From Capitulum mitella (lineage: Eukaryota > Arthropoda > Thecostraca > Pollicipedomorpha > Pollicipedidae): a DNA stretch of 64,000 nt. This document shows positions 46,701-58,692 of this stretch, one piece after another. Each line of letters starts with the position of its first letter. Position 1 is the first letter of the stretch. Location: contig CP099840.1 of NCBI GenBank assembly GCA_030062745.1, positions 1 through 64,000 of the forward strand, written 5' to 3'. The translations under genes were made by a program, and so were the position numbers. Under the pieces are notes generated by a model, which was not told the origin of the DNA, did not search any database, and was given only the letters and a program-made list of their open reading frames with translations.

Positions 46701-49700
46701 AGGACGTCATCTTCAGGCGTCACCACACCTGACAGGACAGACTGTAGGTCAGGATAAACTTCAACAGTAGGACGTCATCTCCAGCCGTCACCACACCTGA
46801 CAGGACAGACTTCATTAGTAGTGCAAACTGCACGTCACCACCAGAGTCTGCATCGATCGGGTTCCGCGGTCAAAGCTTACGCAGACACTCCCGTGATCGG
46901 TGATATAATTCCAAGGGAATGAAACTTTCCCAGGGCTGGAAATTTGTTTTCCTTGGTGAAGAGGAATAAATTCCCTTCCGGCGTATCATTTCTTTCGAGG
47001 CAAGGGCGCAGCCAGAAATCCCTTATGGGGGAGGGGGGAGCTCAGTGTGCACTGAAATGATACGAAAACCGCCAGCTGGGAAGACAATGTGCAATGGTTT
47101 TCACAAAAATGCGGGCCTAAGGGAGGGGGCTGGCACCCGGGCCCAAATTTGGCTGCGCCGGTGTTAACAGGTTACAAACCCAATATTTAGCCTTAGTCCG
47201 CCTTCCTACGCCAAGTCGGTGAACATAACTGATTCTTTCTGGATGGAGGAATCAGTCGTACGGAGATTTTTCAAAACGCATATCATATAGCTTTTTCATG
47301 AAGCTACAGGCACGATCTTTTGGACCTCACAATGCGTTTGGAACACATTTCTTTTCCGGTGTCCCTCAACATAAAAAGGACGCTTTTATCCCATCCCGAA
47401 CTATCTACCGCACTGGACATGGCTATGGTGTGCGCAAGTATGGTGTACGAATTAGGTTCATCTGCGTTGCTACGTCCAGATGTTCATCGCCGAATTAAGC
47501 GCTAAAGCCCTAGGAAAATACAATGACGACACAGAACATCCCTGCCATTTCTTCAACGTGCGAGGCATACGTGTTTTCTTGGCCGCGGCGATGTTCACCA
47601 GCTGCCTGGCGTACTGCAGTCGCAGATCTTGACTGACGTCCTCACTACCGGCGATCATGGCGCAGGTCTGGGTGTACCTGAAAGGCGCGGGTCCTCAGCA
47701 ACCTGAGAGGACCGCCAAGGTACAACAAACACCTGACGCGCTCACTTTCGGTGACCATGGGGCGGGTCCGGGTGCGAACAGCCTCGTCTGTGGCGTGGCT
47801 TTTTGGTGGCCATGCACGATGCGGAAACTACGACCAACTGCAGCAGCAGCTTTCAGACACACAGGTGGTCGTACAGGACTCCGCAACAGTGGCTAGATGC
47901 AGCAGCAGCCCTGCAGACGCACAGATGGTCGTCCACGACACGACAACGCATATCAGCTGGAGCACCAGCTTCACAGACACAGGTGGTCGTCAAGGATCCG
48001 ACAACACTGACCACATGTTGCTGCAGTCATACAGACACACAGCCCCTCCCCCGGTGGTCGTCCATAGTCTGGTAACAATGACTGGATGCAGCCTCCCCCC
48101 CAACAATGGCACACGGCCCCACCTCTGGTGATCGTCCATGATCTGGTAGCAACGGGCGAGCTGTAGCAGCAACTCGGCGGCTAGGCGGCCCCAGCCCTCC
48201 TCCTGGTAGGTTTTCAGGGCGTCAGTCAGCAGGGAGGCGGCGTGCGCGGCCTGGCCCAGCCGCAGGTGGAAGGCGGCCAGCTGGCGGCCCACCAGTCGAG
48301 CCGAGCGCAGCCGGCCCATGTGTTTGTACGTGCCCATGGCCAGCTCGGAGAGCTCCTGCGGCCGACGACAGACGGAGCCGCTGGTCAGGACCAAGGTGAG
48401 CGACCACGTAACCAAAACCAGGTGGAACTTGGTCAAGGTGAGCGGCACCAGTCCTAACAGCGACCGAGACCTACGGCGCTGTACGACCACGAGACTGAAC
48501 GTGACACAAATTACCTCAGGCCCACGTCACATACAGTCTACCAGCTGATTCAGCTACTTTTGACTCCATCTTCGAGCATTTTCGCGCGGATGAAAACAGC
48601 ACGTGGTGACGAAATGACCCAGCTGTGCTGTCCAACGTGTCACACGCGCTGAAGGCGTCGGGACGACAGAATCACACAAACTGAATGCTGCACAACAGGA
48701 TGTTCATTGCAGCTTCGGAAAAAACACTTGTCCAAAAGCTGTGTCAGACAGCGACATGGTTTCCGTGCTGACTGACCAGGTAGCACTTTTGGAAGGCGTC
48801 GTGGCCGGAGAGGGCCTCCTTGAGCTTCTCCACGGCGGGCGAGTTATCCCCCATTCCAGCCGAAAGGGTGACCATCAGGTGCAGCTGGGTCGAGGACGAC
48901 TTGTCGCCCGGCAGAAGACCGCACAGCTCTCCCAGACCGTACAACTGCCGAGGAGACGGTGACGTGACGTCACAGGAGAACGAGGCCTCATTATTTTGAG
49001 GACTGAAACATTGCTGCCACAGCCTCTTGCAAAACATGTTCAAGGCAAAAGTGGCATACACGTAATAACGCAATGCAAAAACGCATCCGAATTACATTTT
49101 GACTTCTTTAAGAGAAGCTGACAAAATGATGGTATTCCCATCATTTTGTCACTGGAATGGCATTGTCACTGTATTACACATACACACATTCTGTAGGCCT
49201 CCACACGGTACACTAACAAAATGATGGTATCTCTATCATTTCGTCACTGTACTACACATTTTGCCACTGTATTACACACACGCACATCTGGTATCAATCA
49301 CTCTGTTTGTGGTCCGTAGACGGCAGAGTGCAGAGTGTATCGGTGGTTCTACGCCGCGGCCGGGCCTGGGCCGGCAGCCGGAGCGGGCATACCTTGAGCC
49401 GCGCCTGGTCGTACAAACTAGCCGTGTGGACGCCGATGCCCTCCTGGGCGGCCGAGTCGGCCGGGATCTCGCCGCAGATGTCCAGCACGTTCATGCAGGT
49501 GACGAATGCCCAGCAGGCTACGCCGCCTGCAGGCCCACCGGGAGGACGAGACGGTCATACGGCAGACCGGCGACGCCGCTCTGATCAGGCCCAACGTGCG
49601 TGGTAACCACAGACACAGAACAGATGCGCACATTTCACACGCCTCACGCAGAAACAACGGGTTCATGGTCGAGACGAGTTCCATGCAATTACGAATCTTC

Positions 49701-52700
49701 CGCGGACTACCAAAGTGCTCACAGGTACAGGTCTCCACGAAAGTAATGGAGGTATGAGGGTTCTTGTGGTAAACCGCCCGTACCTCTGGAGTTTACGGTG
49801 CTAGTGTAATGTAAGTTGAGCAGCTATTTGACGCGTCATAGGAGTATCCGTAATAACTTCAAACTTGTGTTTGGTATTTTAATTTGATGTCTAAAAACAT
49901 GAAAAATCATATTTACGCTCGGTAGGCGGGGACGCTGCGCAGGTTTCTTAGTTCCGCCACTAAAAACCTTCAAGGCTATGAAGCGCGAGCGCGTCTTGAT
50001 CACGTAACATGTTCTGCCGGAGGGCGGTGAGGAGGTCGTGGAGACTGACCAGGCCGTGTCCGACCTTCCAGTCCCTTCCAAACCGGCAGTTTTTCATCTG
50101 ATTGGATCTGAACATTCGACCCGAGCAACGACGGCTGAGCGATTTCTGAGCTACGTGATCTCGAATGAAGATGGCGTTGGAGATAACTTACACATGAATG
50201 AACGGTTCATATTGTGCACAGAAGAAGCCTTTATGGTGAAGGCCATTGCCAGTACAGAGTAATGGTAATAACACTAGGTTAAAAGGACATATACTGCGTT
50301 TATTTACATGCGAGCTGATTCGCCCGAATATATTTCGGCATACATACACACACATTACCAAGGCCGGAACTTTGTACCTCTTGGGTGGAAAGAGATCCCT
50401 CAATGTTCCGTTGACGTCCCAATGTTGAACTCCCCCTTCCCCCAATGCTGGGCTGGGCCCCTTCACAATGTGGAACTTGGCCCCCAATATTCCATCAGTT
50501 GGCAATGATAAGAACTTAACCCTCGCCGGACGAGGGGTGGATGCCACCCCCAGCATTGCTTTCGGGACCACGACAAAACGGCGCACGACAGCGCCATGAA
50601 CTTTGGCGTAGCTGGCGACACATTCACTGCACATGTTAAAAAAAAAACAAGTGGCCCCATCTTCTCTTAGGGCACCGAGCCATGACGTCATTACTGAAAG
50701 CTTGCAGAACGATTTTTACGCCAAATGTCGGTTTTTTTAACTGTTTTAAGGCAATAGACATGCACAAACAGCAGATGACCGGCATGAAATCGGTTCAGAA
50801 TGGTAACAGTCTAATGACAACAGGTCACGTTAGAAAGCTCAATGATATTTTCAAGGTCAAATGAGATCAATGACCTTGGATGACTTTTTGGCCCTAGAAT
50901 GTTCCCATGCAATATTTTTGAGGAGCGATTTTAGGCCTATTTGGCCTCAAATGTACCGTTTTTAACTGAAGAAAAATATAACGTCTGTCCTAACCTAGGA
51001 CGTCACTGGCAAACCTGATGGAGTGGACACGGTTACAGCTGGATTCCTTGGGCACACGGCTATCGATTTCTTTTGTCTCGAAGCACTAGCTCAATTTTGG
51101 GCAAAATGGCGAGAGGGATGTCTACCCTCCCCCACGTCATCGGTGCGAGTCCTTCCCCTCCGGCAAAGGTTAAACAAGCGTACGAATTGTTGCTGTAAAT
51201 GTTGCAAAACATGGATATTCATACCCTACCCATATCAGTCATTTCCAGTGGTGTTAATGATAATATGAAGAGAAAAGAGCAAATGGTAAGTCAGCTACCC
51301 GTCACTGGTCCGATGAGCCCGGGATGACCAGTCAGAACGTAACTTTTGACCCACGAGCACGGGTTCCACTCATGTCACCGATGTCTTCCACTGGATGGCT
51401 TTGCATAAATGCAACTTCTGTTTAACTTGGCTAGGTTTAAACCGTTCGTGCATATTACCAGTCGTTCATGATATGCATACCTTTGCATACGCATCATTTA
51501 AACGAAATGAACGAAACGGGAAAGTGCAGTACCGTCGTGAGATAACCATACAGCAGCAGTATATGGTATCACCGCAAACGCGTAGGAACGTTTCTTAAAG
51601 GGCGAAGGGGCAGGGGTCAAATTCTTTTTGTTGACCGGGGACCGAGAAGAGGTGGTTAAGTTCGACAAAAATGCTTCGTTTGATACAGCGTATTTGGTAT
51701 AGTTTAAAATATTTATCATTCTTTAAAATAGCAGCAGTGTAAAATGTTCTTGCAGGGGGCTTGCTTGAAACAGGACTTGGTTATGAAAAGGCTTCACGCT
51801 GGAAATCTCCGGCCGCAATCCTGTGGAGGGGGCGAAATCCATCCCCGCCTCCGACCTCATGTTTGTCGCGGATTGTCTATTTTCTCATACTTTAAAATGG
51901 CATCTAGTGCGTTGTCAAAAAGGAAAAAAATGAGATGAACATTTTTTGAATACGGACCCGTACAGTCAACCGTAGAGCAGCAAAACCAGTCGAACGCCAT
52001 TCCCCCCGCCAGCCATGCATTACCAACGGCGATATTAGATGATATACGAGCGATCTGAAGTTAAATGTTGTGTTCTGTTTCCTAGCCATCGTGGATCACC
52101 CTTGAAATAAGGATAAGTCTGATTTTGGCACACTTTCGATCAACTATGGTAGTCATCCAGGAAGAAGTCACAAAAGCTGCCAAATCGACGACATTCTGAA
52201 CATTTGACCGACCTGACCTAGAAGTTGTTGCCCTACGGTCACGAAATTTGGACAAATGTAGTTGCCGATAGCCTTCCACCCACCCTTTCACTCACTCACT
52301 CACGCAAGTTTTATGTCACTTGTTGTTCTAAGTTGGGGGGGGGGGGCTGGAAGGATGGGTGGAGAATTTCGCGCCTTTCCTCCACTGCGTGTAATTTTCA
52401 GGGGCCCTCCACTGCGCGTGTCAAAAACATTAATACAAGTTGTTTATCAAGCATAATTACACATAACGTAACACCAAGACAGAAGTCGAGTGTGTTCAGC
52501 ATTCTTAACTTTACGAACATTTCGCAAGACAGGAGTTTTATATTTTCAATGCCTGCTAGAAACTAGAGCTCTGTCTCCCCCCCCCCCCCCCCACGACGGA
52601 GCCGTTTAATGACACCTTAAAGGAAGATATCGTTCACTGCCGGTTTAGGTTACGATGGGTTTTATGCCTTCATCAAGGCTGACATCACTATAACTGATGG

Positions 52701-55700
52701 GTTATTTCCAGTCGCTTGATATCATCACGTGCAACGCATGTGTTCCCGACAAAGTCTGCATCCCAATGTTCCCATGCAACCCGTGCTCAGAAATGAAATA
52801 GAGAAGAAAGAGACAAAACGGCTATCCAGGGGCGCGAACTCGCGATTCCGCATCACCCATTTCAGGTTAAACGATAATGCCACTCCGCCAACCAAGAACG
52901 CTGCGCAGAGCGCGACTGTTGGTCAGGTTGCTCGGAATCTAGCCGCTACGCCAATGAATGGGAAACTGGTCCTCTCCTCCCTCTTAAGGTGCACGAAACA
53001 CATCCGCTCATTGGTCGGCGTGTTAACAACTGTCTGATCTACTACAAAAGCCAGCCTCTAAACATGCCCCCGACAAAACCGGCCACCTGTCAGCGAAGGG
53101 TCGTAACTGGCAGGGACGCACCCAGCAAGAGGCGGTACAAGCTCTGGCGAATGAAGCAAAAAACATTATTCTGGAAAATTTAGCGATACTAAGACAATGC
53201 AGAGGAGTACATCTGTGTAGAGTTATGCGAAACATTACCACCTACCACGCTGTATTCTTGTGATGCTGTATTACCTATAGTTCGGGAAATACGCTCCACA
53301 TTGTCCAGGAGGCTAATACCTACCATTACTTTTGTGAAGAACCGACCACACCAAAACGACAAAGCGCATGAATTACGCCGATTCCTGCCACTGTCTACGA
53401 ATCTTTTCAAAATCAAAGGTCTTACCTTGATGTATCTCCAATTGCAACAGCTGCATCTCGTTGATGGTGTTGAACAAGAAATTCAGGGTACGCTGCGCTA
53501 TCTCTGGCGTGCGGTTTAGTTTCTGCAGCAGCACACACTGACGGGCATACAAATAATTCCTGCGAAAGAGAGCGATTATCGTCAAAAATGGTGCAAAATA
53601 TATCAATGGATGCAAAATGGGCAATGAAAAGCTGGGAATTAGCAATCCCTCCCTAGACCAGTGAGTATGGCTTTCCATCTCGCTGACAGCAGATTTTGCG
53701 TTCATTCGCAGCCCCGGCATAAGAGGTTGCAACATCGTGCGACCCGGACAATCGACGCATCATTCCACCTGACAGCCAAACCAAGTTCAGCTAAACAGCA
53801 TCCGCAATAGTCCGTCTCCAGGCAGCCCCGTGCGTGCATCAGCTCGCCGAGCTCAGCGGCGCTCGGCCGGCCCACCTGAAGGTCAGCAGCGACATCTGCT
53901 GTCGACAGATGGCGTCCCGCGCGGCGTCAGAACAGCTGGCCGGCACGGCCAGACCGTGCCAGCTCTCCACCGGCTGCGAGAAAGACTCCAGCCACCGGGG
54001 CGTGTCTGCAGACAGTGTGCAGACACGGTAACACCCCACCAACTGGCCGGCTCAAAGGAGAGTGGGGCCACGGAGGGTCGGAGGATTCAAAACTACGAAC
54101 AAAGCGGCGAATTTAGCACGGGGTGGACGACAACGCATGAAGACAATCGGACGCCAAACCCATGAGGCCATTGCATAAGCCAACATCAACTTCGCACAAG
54201 CGACACAATCTTGAACAACAAGGAGCACTGTGAAGTGAGCAAAGCCACATACTGCTGGCAGGTAAGGAATACAAAATTCCCCCGTACAATGCCTGTAACA
54301 AAGTTCACGTCATGGCTTTAATGTTCCCGTACCCGAAAACCTTCAAATTTCAATGTTTGCTGCATTTTTCTAAATTGCAGAGGTTCCCTTTCAAAAGCCT
54401 TCGATTTGGAAAACTGTCTAAGGCTACCAGATGCCTTCAACTCTAGTTCCCAGAGCCGGCACCGAAGGGAAACAGACAACGAAGTCTGGGAACGTATTAA
54501 CGTTCTAAGTACATCAATCGTGCCGTAATCTCAAAATAGCTTACACCCGCGGAAACTTCCGAGCTCTTGCATCCGCCTTGCATCAGACAGTTCTTTGAAT
54601 TCCGTGCGTTCTCACGCTCGTTCATTGGCTAAAGCTTAGACTTTCCAGAATATTCAGATTGCAAAACGCCTCCTGATTAGTTGTATATGATATCATAATT
54701 GCAACATTCCCTTTCATCACTTCCGTTCGTAGGTAGTATATAAGCAGGGCCGGTTTTTGCTCAGTATGTATCCATCTACGCGCCCATCGACTCAACATGT
54801 GGTGGACCACGTGACGCTCGTGACGTAGTGAAGTACTAGTGCTGTGAGAAGTACTAGTGCAGTATTTGACATCAAGAATATAGGTGGTGAAAGTGGAAAC
54901 TCTGTGTGTATGACGAATAAGCGAGGAACTGGCAAGAAAAAACTTGTGAAAAGTGAAGTAATGAAAAAGAAAAATCTGGCACAAACGAGGTCGCTTATAG
55001 TCAAACTATCAGGCCAAGCAGAAAACTCTGCTACAATGCCGTCAAACGATGATTAATGCCCAAAATAACAATTCCTGAGTGTACAAAAAACACGTCCACC
55101 ACAATACTTTTAGAGATTATTATCGTGCGAGTGAATGATTTCAGAACAGGCCCGAGCGGAAACTGTACGTCCATACCTCCAGCGCATGAGTTGAGTATAA
55201 ACTGCGTGAAGAGTGCGTCCAGCTCGTCATACTGCACAAGAGCCTCGTCGTACAGGCCCAGCTGCTGGAACACGAACGACAGTTCCTCCTGCAGTGGGAA
55301 GTAGCTGCAAAAGCTCCAGTCGGACGAGGTGCGCTTCTCGCCTGAAACACATCGGATTAGCCAGGTGAAATCCACCACAGCTGCTAGAATCAACTCACCC
55401 AAGTCACTGTTTGGCAAAATGAAACAAACACACACACACACACTGGTGAAATACATAAGCGACCATCCAAAAAGCAGCATAGCTATCAGGGTAACGTGAA
55501 ACAATCTGCCTATTGCTGATGCAAGTCTGCGACATTTTGGGCGGAGGAGTCATATCAAGACAGGACGGTAAACAGCGTGGTCGGCAGCCTACAGATGCGC
55601 CTTCCCTCACGTGCCTCCCCACATCTCTCCAGCCGACTAGACTGGCCACTCCGCACCATGTCCTCCCAGCCCGACACCGGCACCCTGTTCCGCCCGCTCT

Positions 55701-57010
55701 GACCAGCCTCCAGCGGGCCGGAGTCTCGGGGCCCGGGCGGGCACTTACGCTGGCTCCGCATGGCGTCCTCGAACCGCACCAGCACCCGGTTAAAGCCGAT
55801 CAGCAGGAAGTGGCGCAGCTTGGTCAGCAGGTTGTGCAGTGAGCTGGCCGAGCGCGAGTCCGACTTGGACGGGTCCAGCAGCGTAATGCACCTGGCGGCA
55901 GGCGTCTCTGCGCTGACGATCGCTCGGTCATCGCGCGCAGCAATGGCCGCGTAATGGCTGATAATGATGACTCAGACTGAAAGCCAGCATTTTTTTTTCA
56001 CATATATCATGGTCGCATCAACTATAGATAGCTGTATCGTGGTTTCACGCGTATCGTGTTTGTACCAGACCGCCGTGCAAACTGGCCGGAGCCAGTTAGG
56101 GTACGGAACTGTTACGGGGGCGGCGGCTGCCGGTACCGGCCGGCCGCCACTCACCGGTCTCCGTGCTTGCTGTTGATGTCGGCCTTGACTTTGTCCAGCA
56201 CAGAGGAGCGCGGCAGCAGCTTGTTGGCTTTGCTGCGCGCGTCGGCCGACTCCACCACCACCACCAGCCAGTCGACCACGTTGTGCTGGCGGAGTAGCGC
56301 CAGCCACGCCTGCAGCGACTCGCGCGTCGACGACTTGTACGTCTCGATGTCCTGCCAGTTACCGGCGACAGGGTCAGCACATGGGGAAGTGTGAACGGAT
56401 TCATAGTGTTTTATTATTAGACAAAATGGGAATCATGGCTTGGTCAAGGTCTGGCAAAGCCTGCTAATATCAGCTAAGACTTAGTCACATACAGAAAATA
56501 GCCTCAAACATGACTGGCATATGATAAGTATTCTACTTCAAAGGCCATGCACCATGTAATCCTGGCATTCCTGGATGAACATGCTTTGTCAGGGTTTTCC
56601 ACAGAACCCAGCATGAATTAAGGCATACAGATAACAAATTTCATAAATTCATGCACAACTCTGCAACAGTGACACACAAACACTAGTGCTTCTCATGTTG
56701 TTCAAAGACCCATTGCCTGGGAGGGACTATCAGCATTCATTCCCCACCAGTGACCACTTAAAAAGAGGAAACACAGGCCGGCCGGCTGACCTCACCGGAC
56801 AGTCGGTCCAGAAGGTATGCAGGCAGGGCCGACGGACGAGCGTGCTCATGTCGTCGGTGAGGAGCGCCTCGGAGAATGGCTCGAAGCCGGCCTCGAGCGT
56901 GACGTGGCGCGGCGGCCGGCCGTAGCTGCGGCGCCACTCCACCTCCTCCTGGGGCACGCCGTGCACCAGGCCGTTCTGCAGCAGTTGGAACACCTGCTGC
57001 TCGCCGGCGT
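37743..57010 (-). CDS. TRAPPC10: trafficking protein particle complex subunit 10 (TRAPPC10 / Trs130), 22 exons, start codon not found
   Basis: This is a large subunit of the TRAPPII complex, a Rab exchange factor at the Golgi. Minus-strand exons: 56796-57010, 56155-56351, 55749-55891, 55177-55341, 53876-54005, 53426-53559, 49393-49526, 48777-48944, 48123-48355, 47571-47677, 46353-46456, 45786-45904, 44926-45099, 44369-44495, 43712-43828, 43012-43104, 42250-42438, 40891-41004, 40129-40284, 38705-38885, 38232-38351 and 37743-37903. All junctions are GT..AG and every phase agrees, giving 1,092 residues. Landmarks: EWRRSYGRPPRHVTLE, YDEALVQYDELDALF, AMGTYKHMGRLRSARLVGRQ, LEVMPLTGGFLPLPTVRL, and the C-terminal LPRLEPFAAGQVYSASRG of the TRAPPC10 domain. 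The human protein has about 1,259 residues. The short exon encoding the first 20-30 residues should lie beyond 57010 and was not found. The 47571 donor is the weakest boundary. No inactivating change is seen. Confidence 0.95.
38918..39885. repeat. 46/51-bp minisatellite with two alternating unit types, TRAPPC10 intron
   Basis: Type A units (46 bp) run ggagggctgg..ccccggcccgacac(a/g)ccgccagtcatcacacac. Type B units replace the second half with ccgtcgtccgacagtcaacacacata and are about 51 bp. They alternate in blocks (A, A, A, B, A, A, B and so on), giving a higher-order period. About 20 units lie between two TRAPPC10 exons, starting 33 bp from the acceptor at 38885. Long minus-strand open frames come from the repeat. 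Confidence 0.95.
40715..40950. repeat. about 69-bp repeat duplicating a TRAPPC10 exon 3' end and donor
   Basis: Three diverged units begin near 40733 (actggtgac), 40801 (actggtgac) and 40870 (actagtgac). The unit contains the end of the exon 40891-41004 plus its donor. In the two intronic copies the donor becomes CTG|GTGTGT and CTA|GTTAGT, against the used CTG|GTAAGT. Translation of the copies still resembles the exon (PVTLTSLNANAEKL versus PVTPTPLGAIAKKL). Confidence 0.8.
42660..42800. repeat. AT-rich AATA simple repeat in TRAPPC10 intron
   Basis: Runs of attaat, aataat and aaataa, over about 140 bp. Low complexity only. Confidence 0.8.
43101..43300. repeat. about 30-bp repeat duplicating a TRAPPC10 splice acceptor
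   Basis: Phrases acacctgagacgtc, acacctgagacggc, acacctggaacgtc, acacctgggacgtc and atacctgggacagc recur at about 43101, 43181, 43210, 43241 and 43278. On the minus strand each reads as pyrimidine-AG|GT(G/A)T, copying the used acceptor of the exon starting at 43104. Confidence 0.75.
44158..44425. repeat. 60-61-bp minisatellite duplicating a TRAPPC10 exon 3' end and donor
   Basis: Four units, each containing gcggtgtgacgtcac and gacctgtctgctcag(t/g)gtcagctgg or a variant. The unit includes about 40 bp of the end of the exon 44369-44495 with its donor. On the minus strand three extra copies of AGACAG|GTC(A/T)G follow the used donor. Confidence 0.88.
45099..45650. repeat. 64-bp minisatellite duplicating a TRAPPC10 splice acceptor
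   Basis: About eight units with aggacggggaggggactc spaced 64 bp (45184, 45248 and so on). Each ends in gcgggatgacctgcag(t/c)cgtgac, which on the minus strand is ctgcag|gtcatcccgc. The used acceptor is ctgcag|GTCGTCCCGC at 45099, so the start of the exon is duplicated together with the acceptor and the upstream pyrimidine-rich stretch. Confidence 0.92.
46415..46815. repeat. 68-bp minisatellite duplicating a TRAPPC10 splice acceptor and exon start
   Basis: Six units with gacgtcatct at 46431, 46499, 46567, 46635, 46703 and 46771. The first unit includes the real start of the exon 46353-46456. On the minus strand each intronic unit repeats cctgtcag|gtgtggtgacg, so about 30 bp of exon and the acceptor are copied. 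Confidence 0.92.
47001..47163. mobile_element. family C hAT-type repeat in TRAPPC10 intron
   Basis: It starts CAAGGGCGCAGCCAG and ends ggctgcgccggtg, an inverted match. Flanks tttcgagg and ttaacagg agree at 5 of 8 positions, a possible eroded 8-bp duplication. Internal phrases match the 13358 copy. Confidence 0.7.
47820..48175. repeat. degenerate 56-75-bp repeat duplicating a TRAPPC10 exon 3' end
   Basis: ggtggtcgt(c/a)cattaccag-like units occur at about 47867, 47928, 47984 and 48056 beside the authentic exon end at 48123. On the minus strand the 48056 copy still reads like the exon (CYQIMDDHQR against CIQSLLPDYGRPP-type frames) and ends with a GGGG(A/T)GGGG donor-like tract. Confidence 0.6.
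49117..49250. repeat. two related short palindromes, AAAATGATGG..CCATCATTTT
   Basis: At about 49119-49151, tgacaaaatgatgg and its complement ccatcattttgtca flank a 5-base loop. A decayed copy, acaaaatgatgg..tatcatttcgtca, lies at about 49213-49247. Both are in the 49527-53425/48945-49392 intron region of TRAPPC10. Confidence 0.7.
49527..53425. other. largest TRAPPC10 intron (3.9 kb)
   Basis: No transposase or conserved coding block is seen. It includes a G-run near 52335 and a C-run near 52580. ORFs such as 50188-50691 (minus) have no known motif. Family identity of any repeats here is not evident by eye. Confidence 0.4.
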
Positions 57011-58620
57011 CTGCCGCGAGGTGGAGAATCGGTCAGGCCCCCCTCCCGCATTGACGCGCCGACGTCTGTGGTCCTCAGCAGTGACAACATGTGGCAGGTA
57101 CTGGGTGGGATGGCATCCCTTGGGCAGGGACGAATTTCACTTGCAATAGTGGTCTCACCAGAAGCCAAAGGTGGACAAAAAACACTCGCCGATCTTCTCG
57201 GCTATCCTCAAAACAAGCTGACGGGGATAGGCATTCTGGCTGGAATCTGGGAGGACACTCAAAGGATTTAACATAATGATTACAGATGGCAATGCTTCAA
57301 ACCTTCTAACCATGTATATGATAACAAGGTTTATGTGGCTTCAAATCGCAAACCTTACGATTTTTATCAAAAAAATCTATATTTGTAACAGCACAAAGAC
57401 AGCTTTCAAGCTTCTGTCAGTGGCACCATCCCATTCTGGTGACATTCAATGATGTTCAGGTAAGATTAATAACAGGCAATCCCAATGGCTTGAGTTTAAG
57501 TAGGTGTGGATTTAGGATGCATATCTCAAAACTGTTTAATTAGATGAGGATGATTCATGATTACCTACAAAACAGTGAGACCCCTTAGAGATTTAAAGTT
57601 CATATCAAATGACCCCTTAGAGATTTAAAGTTAATATCAAACTCCCAACTTTTACTTCATTTACATTTTTCAACCAAACACAGAAACCAAGCAGAAAAGG
57701 AATATTTGGAAGTATGTTTGGTTCCAGTGAAGGTTTGGATGCTCTCATTCCCATCCCATGTCAATATGCAGATAAGACCTTAGCCAAGAGAAGATTGCAG
57801 GATCCCTTTTTGCCAAATCCAGCATCATGGTAATGAGCCAAGAAAAGATGAACTTAATCTCTCCATAACTTTTGACTGTGGTGATGCCATTACTCTCAAC
57901 CCAAACAGGAAACAACAAAATGAATGAAACAGACAAAAGAGTACAAAATTAAATACATGGGGGCTGCACAAAACAATATGAATAAAATGGTACAGGCAAA
58001 ATGCAAATACAAAAGTTTGTTGGCAACCATTAACAATACTGGAATGGAATGAAATGGATGACTGAAATGGATTTCCTGTCTCTATCACAGGAACATTCTT
58101 GGCCAACCCATTCAAAGCCAAACCAGGTAATCAGAGAGCCTATTGATACCTAATGCATATGATATTACCAATATTAGCCCTGTTTTCATGACATGAGCAA
58201 ATCTGGATTTCCATTCAAATTCCTATTTCAGAAGTCATGGGAACACTTTTTTAGCAAACTGGACTAGATTTCTGAATCTGGATTGAAAAAGATTTGAGGA
58301 AATCTGGGTTTCCCATGGGTTGGAGGCATATGACAGCATTATGCACCACATTTGTTTTGAGGCCCTGCAAAGGTAAATCTCATACCACACTCAATTTCTT
58401 GTCTGTTGGCTGCTTGCTGGTAAAGTGATGGAATGGCACAACAATGTTCTCACATCTCAAATGCAATACCACACCTGCAAAGCAACTCAATTCATATGGT
58501 AATCTACTATGGAATGCAGTTAGCTGGTTACTGGGTTATTCAACAATGCTCTCAATTGCCAGGGTCATTTCTTGTTGCAACCTCTCATGCCCATTGCTGT
58601 GGGGAAATGTGAAATGTTGC
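57011..58620. other. TRAPPC10 upstream region
   Basis: The expected exon with the TRAPPC10 start codon (ending in a Thr-Tyr codon split before position 57010) should be on the minus strand beyond here, but I could not place it. Otherwise AT-rich and without recognised genes. Confidence 0.35.
57580..57645. repeat. 33-bp direct duplication
   Basis: The phrase gaccccttagagatttaaag occurs at 57580 and again about 33 bp on, followed by tt(c/a)atatcaaa. It is a simple local tandem duplication in otherwise AT-rich intergenic DNA. Confidence 0.85.
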
Positions 58621-58621
58621 T

Positions 58622-58692
58622 ATTGCCTGGACTTGAACTGGGGAACTTTTAGTCAACTGGTGAGCATAGTAACCACTACACTAAGCTGCCCC
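58622..58692 (-). repeat. tRNA-derived SINE head, candidate
   Basis: On the minus strand, GGGGCAGC is followed by TAGTGTAGTGG at 58683-58673, an exact A box, and AGTTCAAGTCC at 58639-58629, a B box with one change. Spacing is 33 bp. The 3' side does not pair with the 5' end as a tRNA acceptor stem would, so it is a SINE head rather than a tRNA gene. The SINE body would continue toward lower coordinates. Confidence 0.6.

Noticed and set aside
58622..58692. tRNA gene
   Set aside because: A and B boxes are present but the ends do not form an acceptor stem and no anticodon arm can be drawn convincingly.
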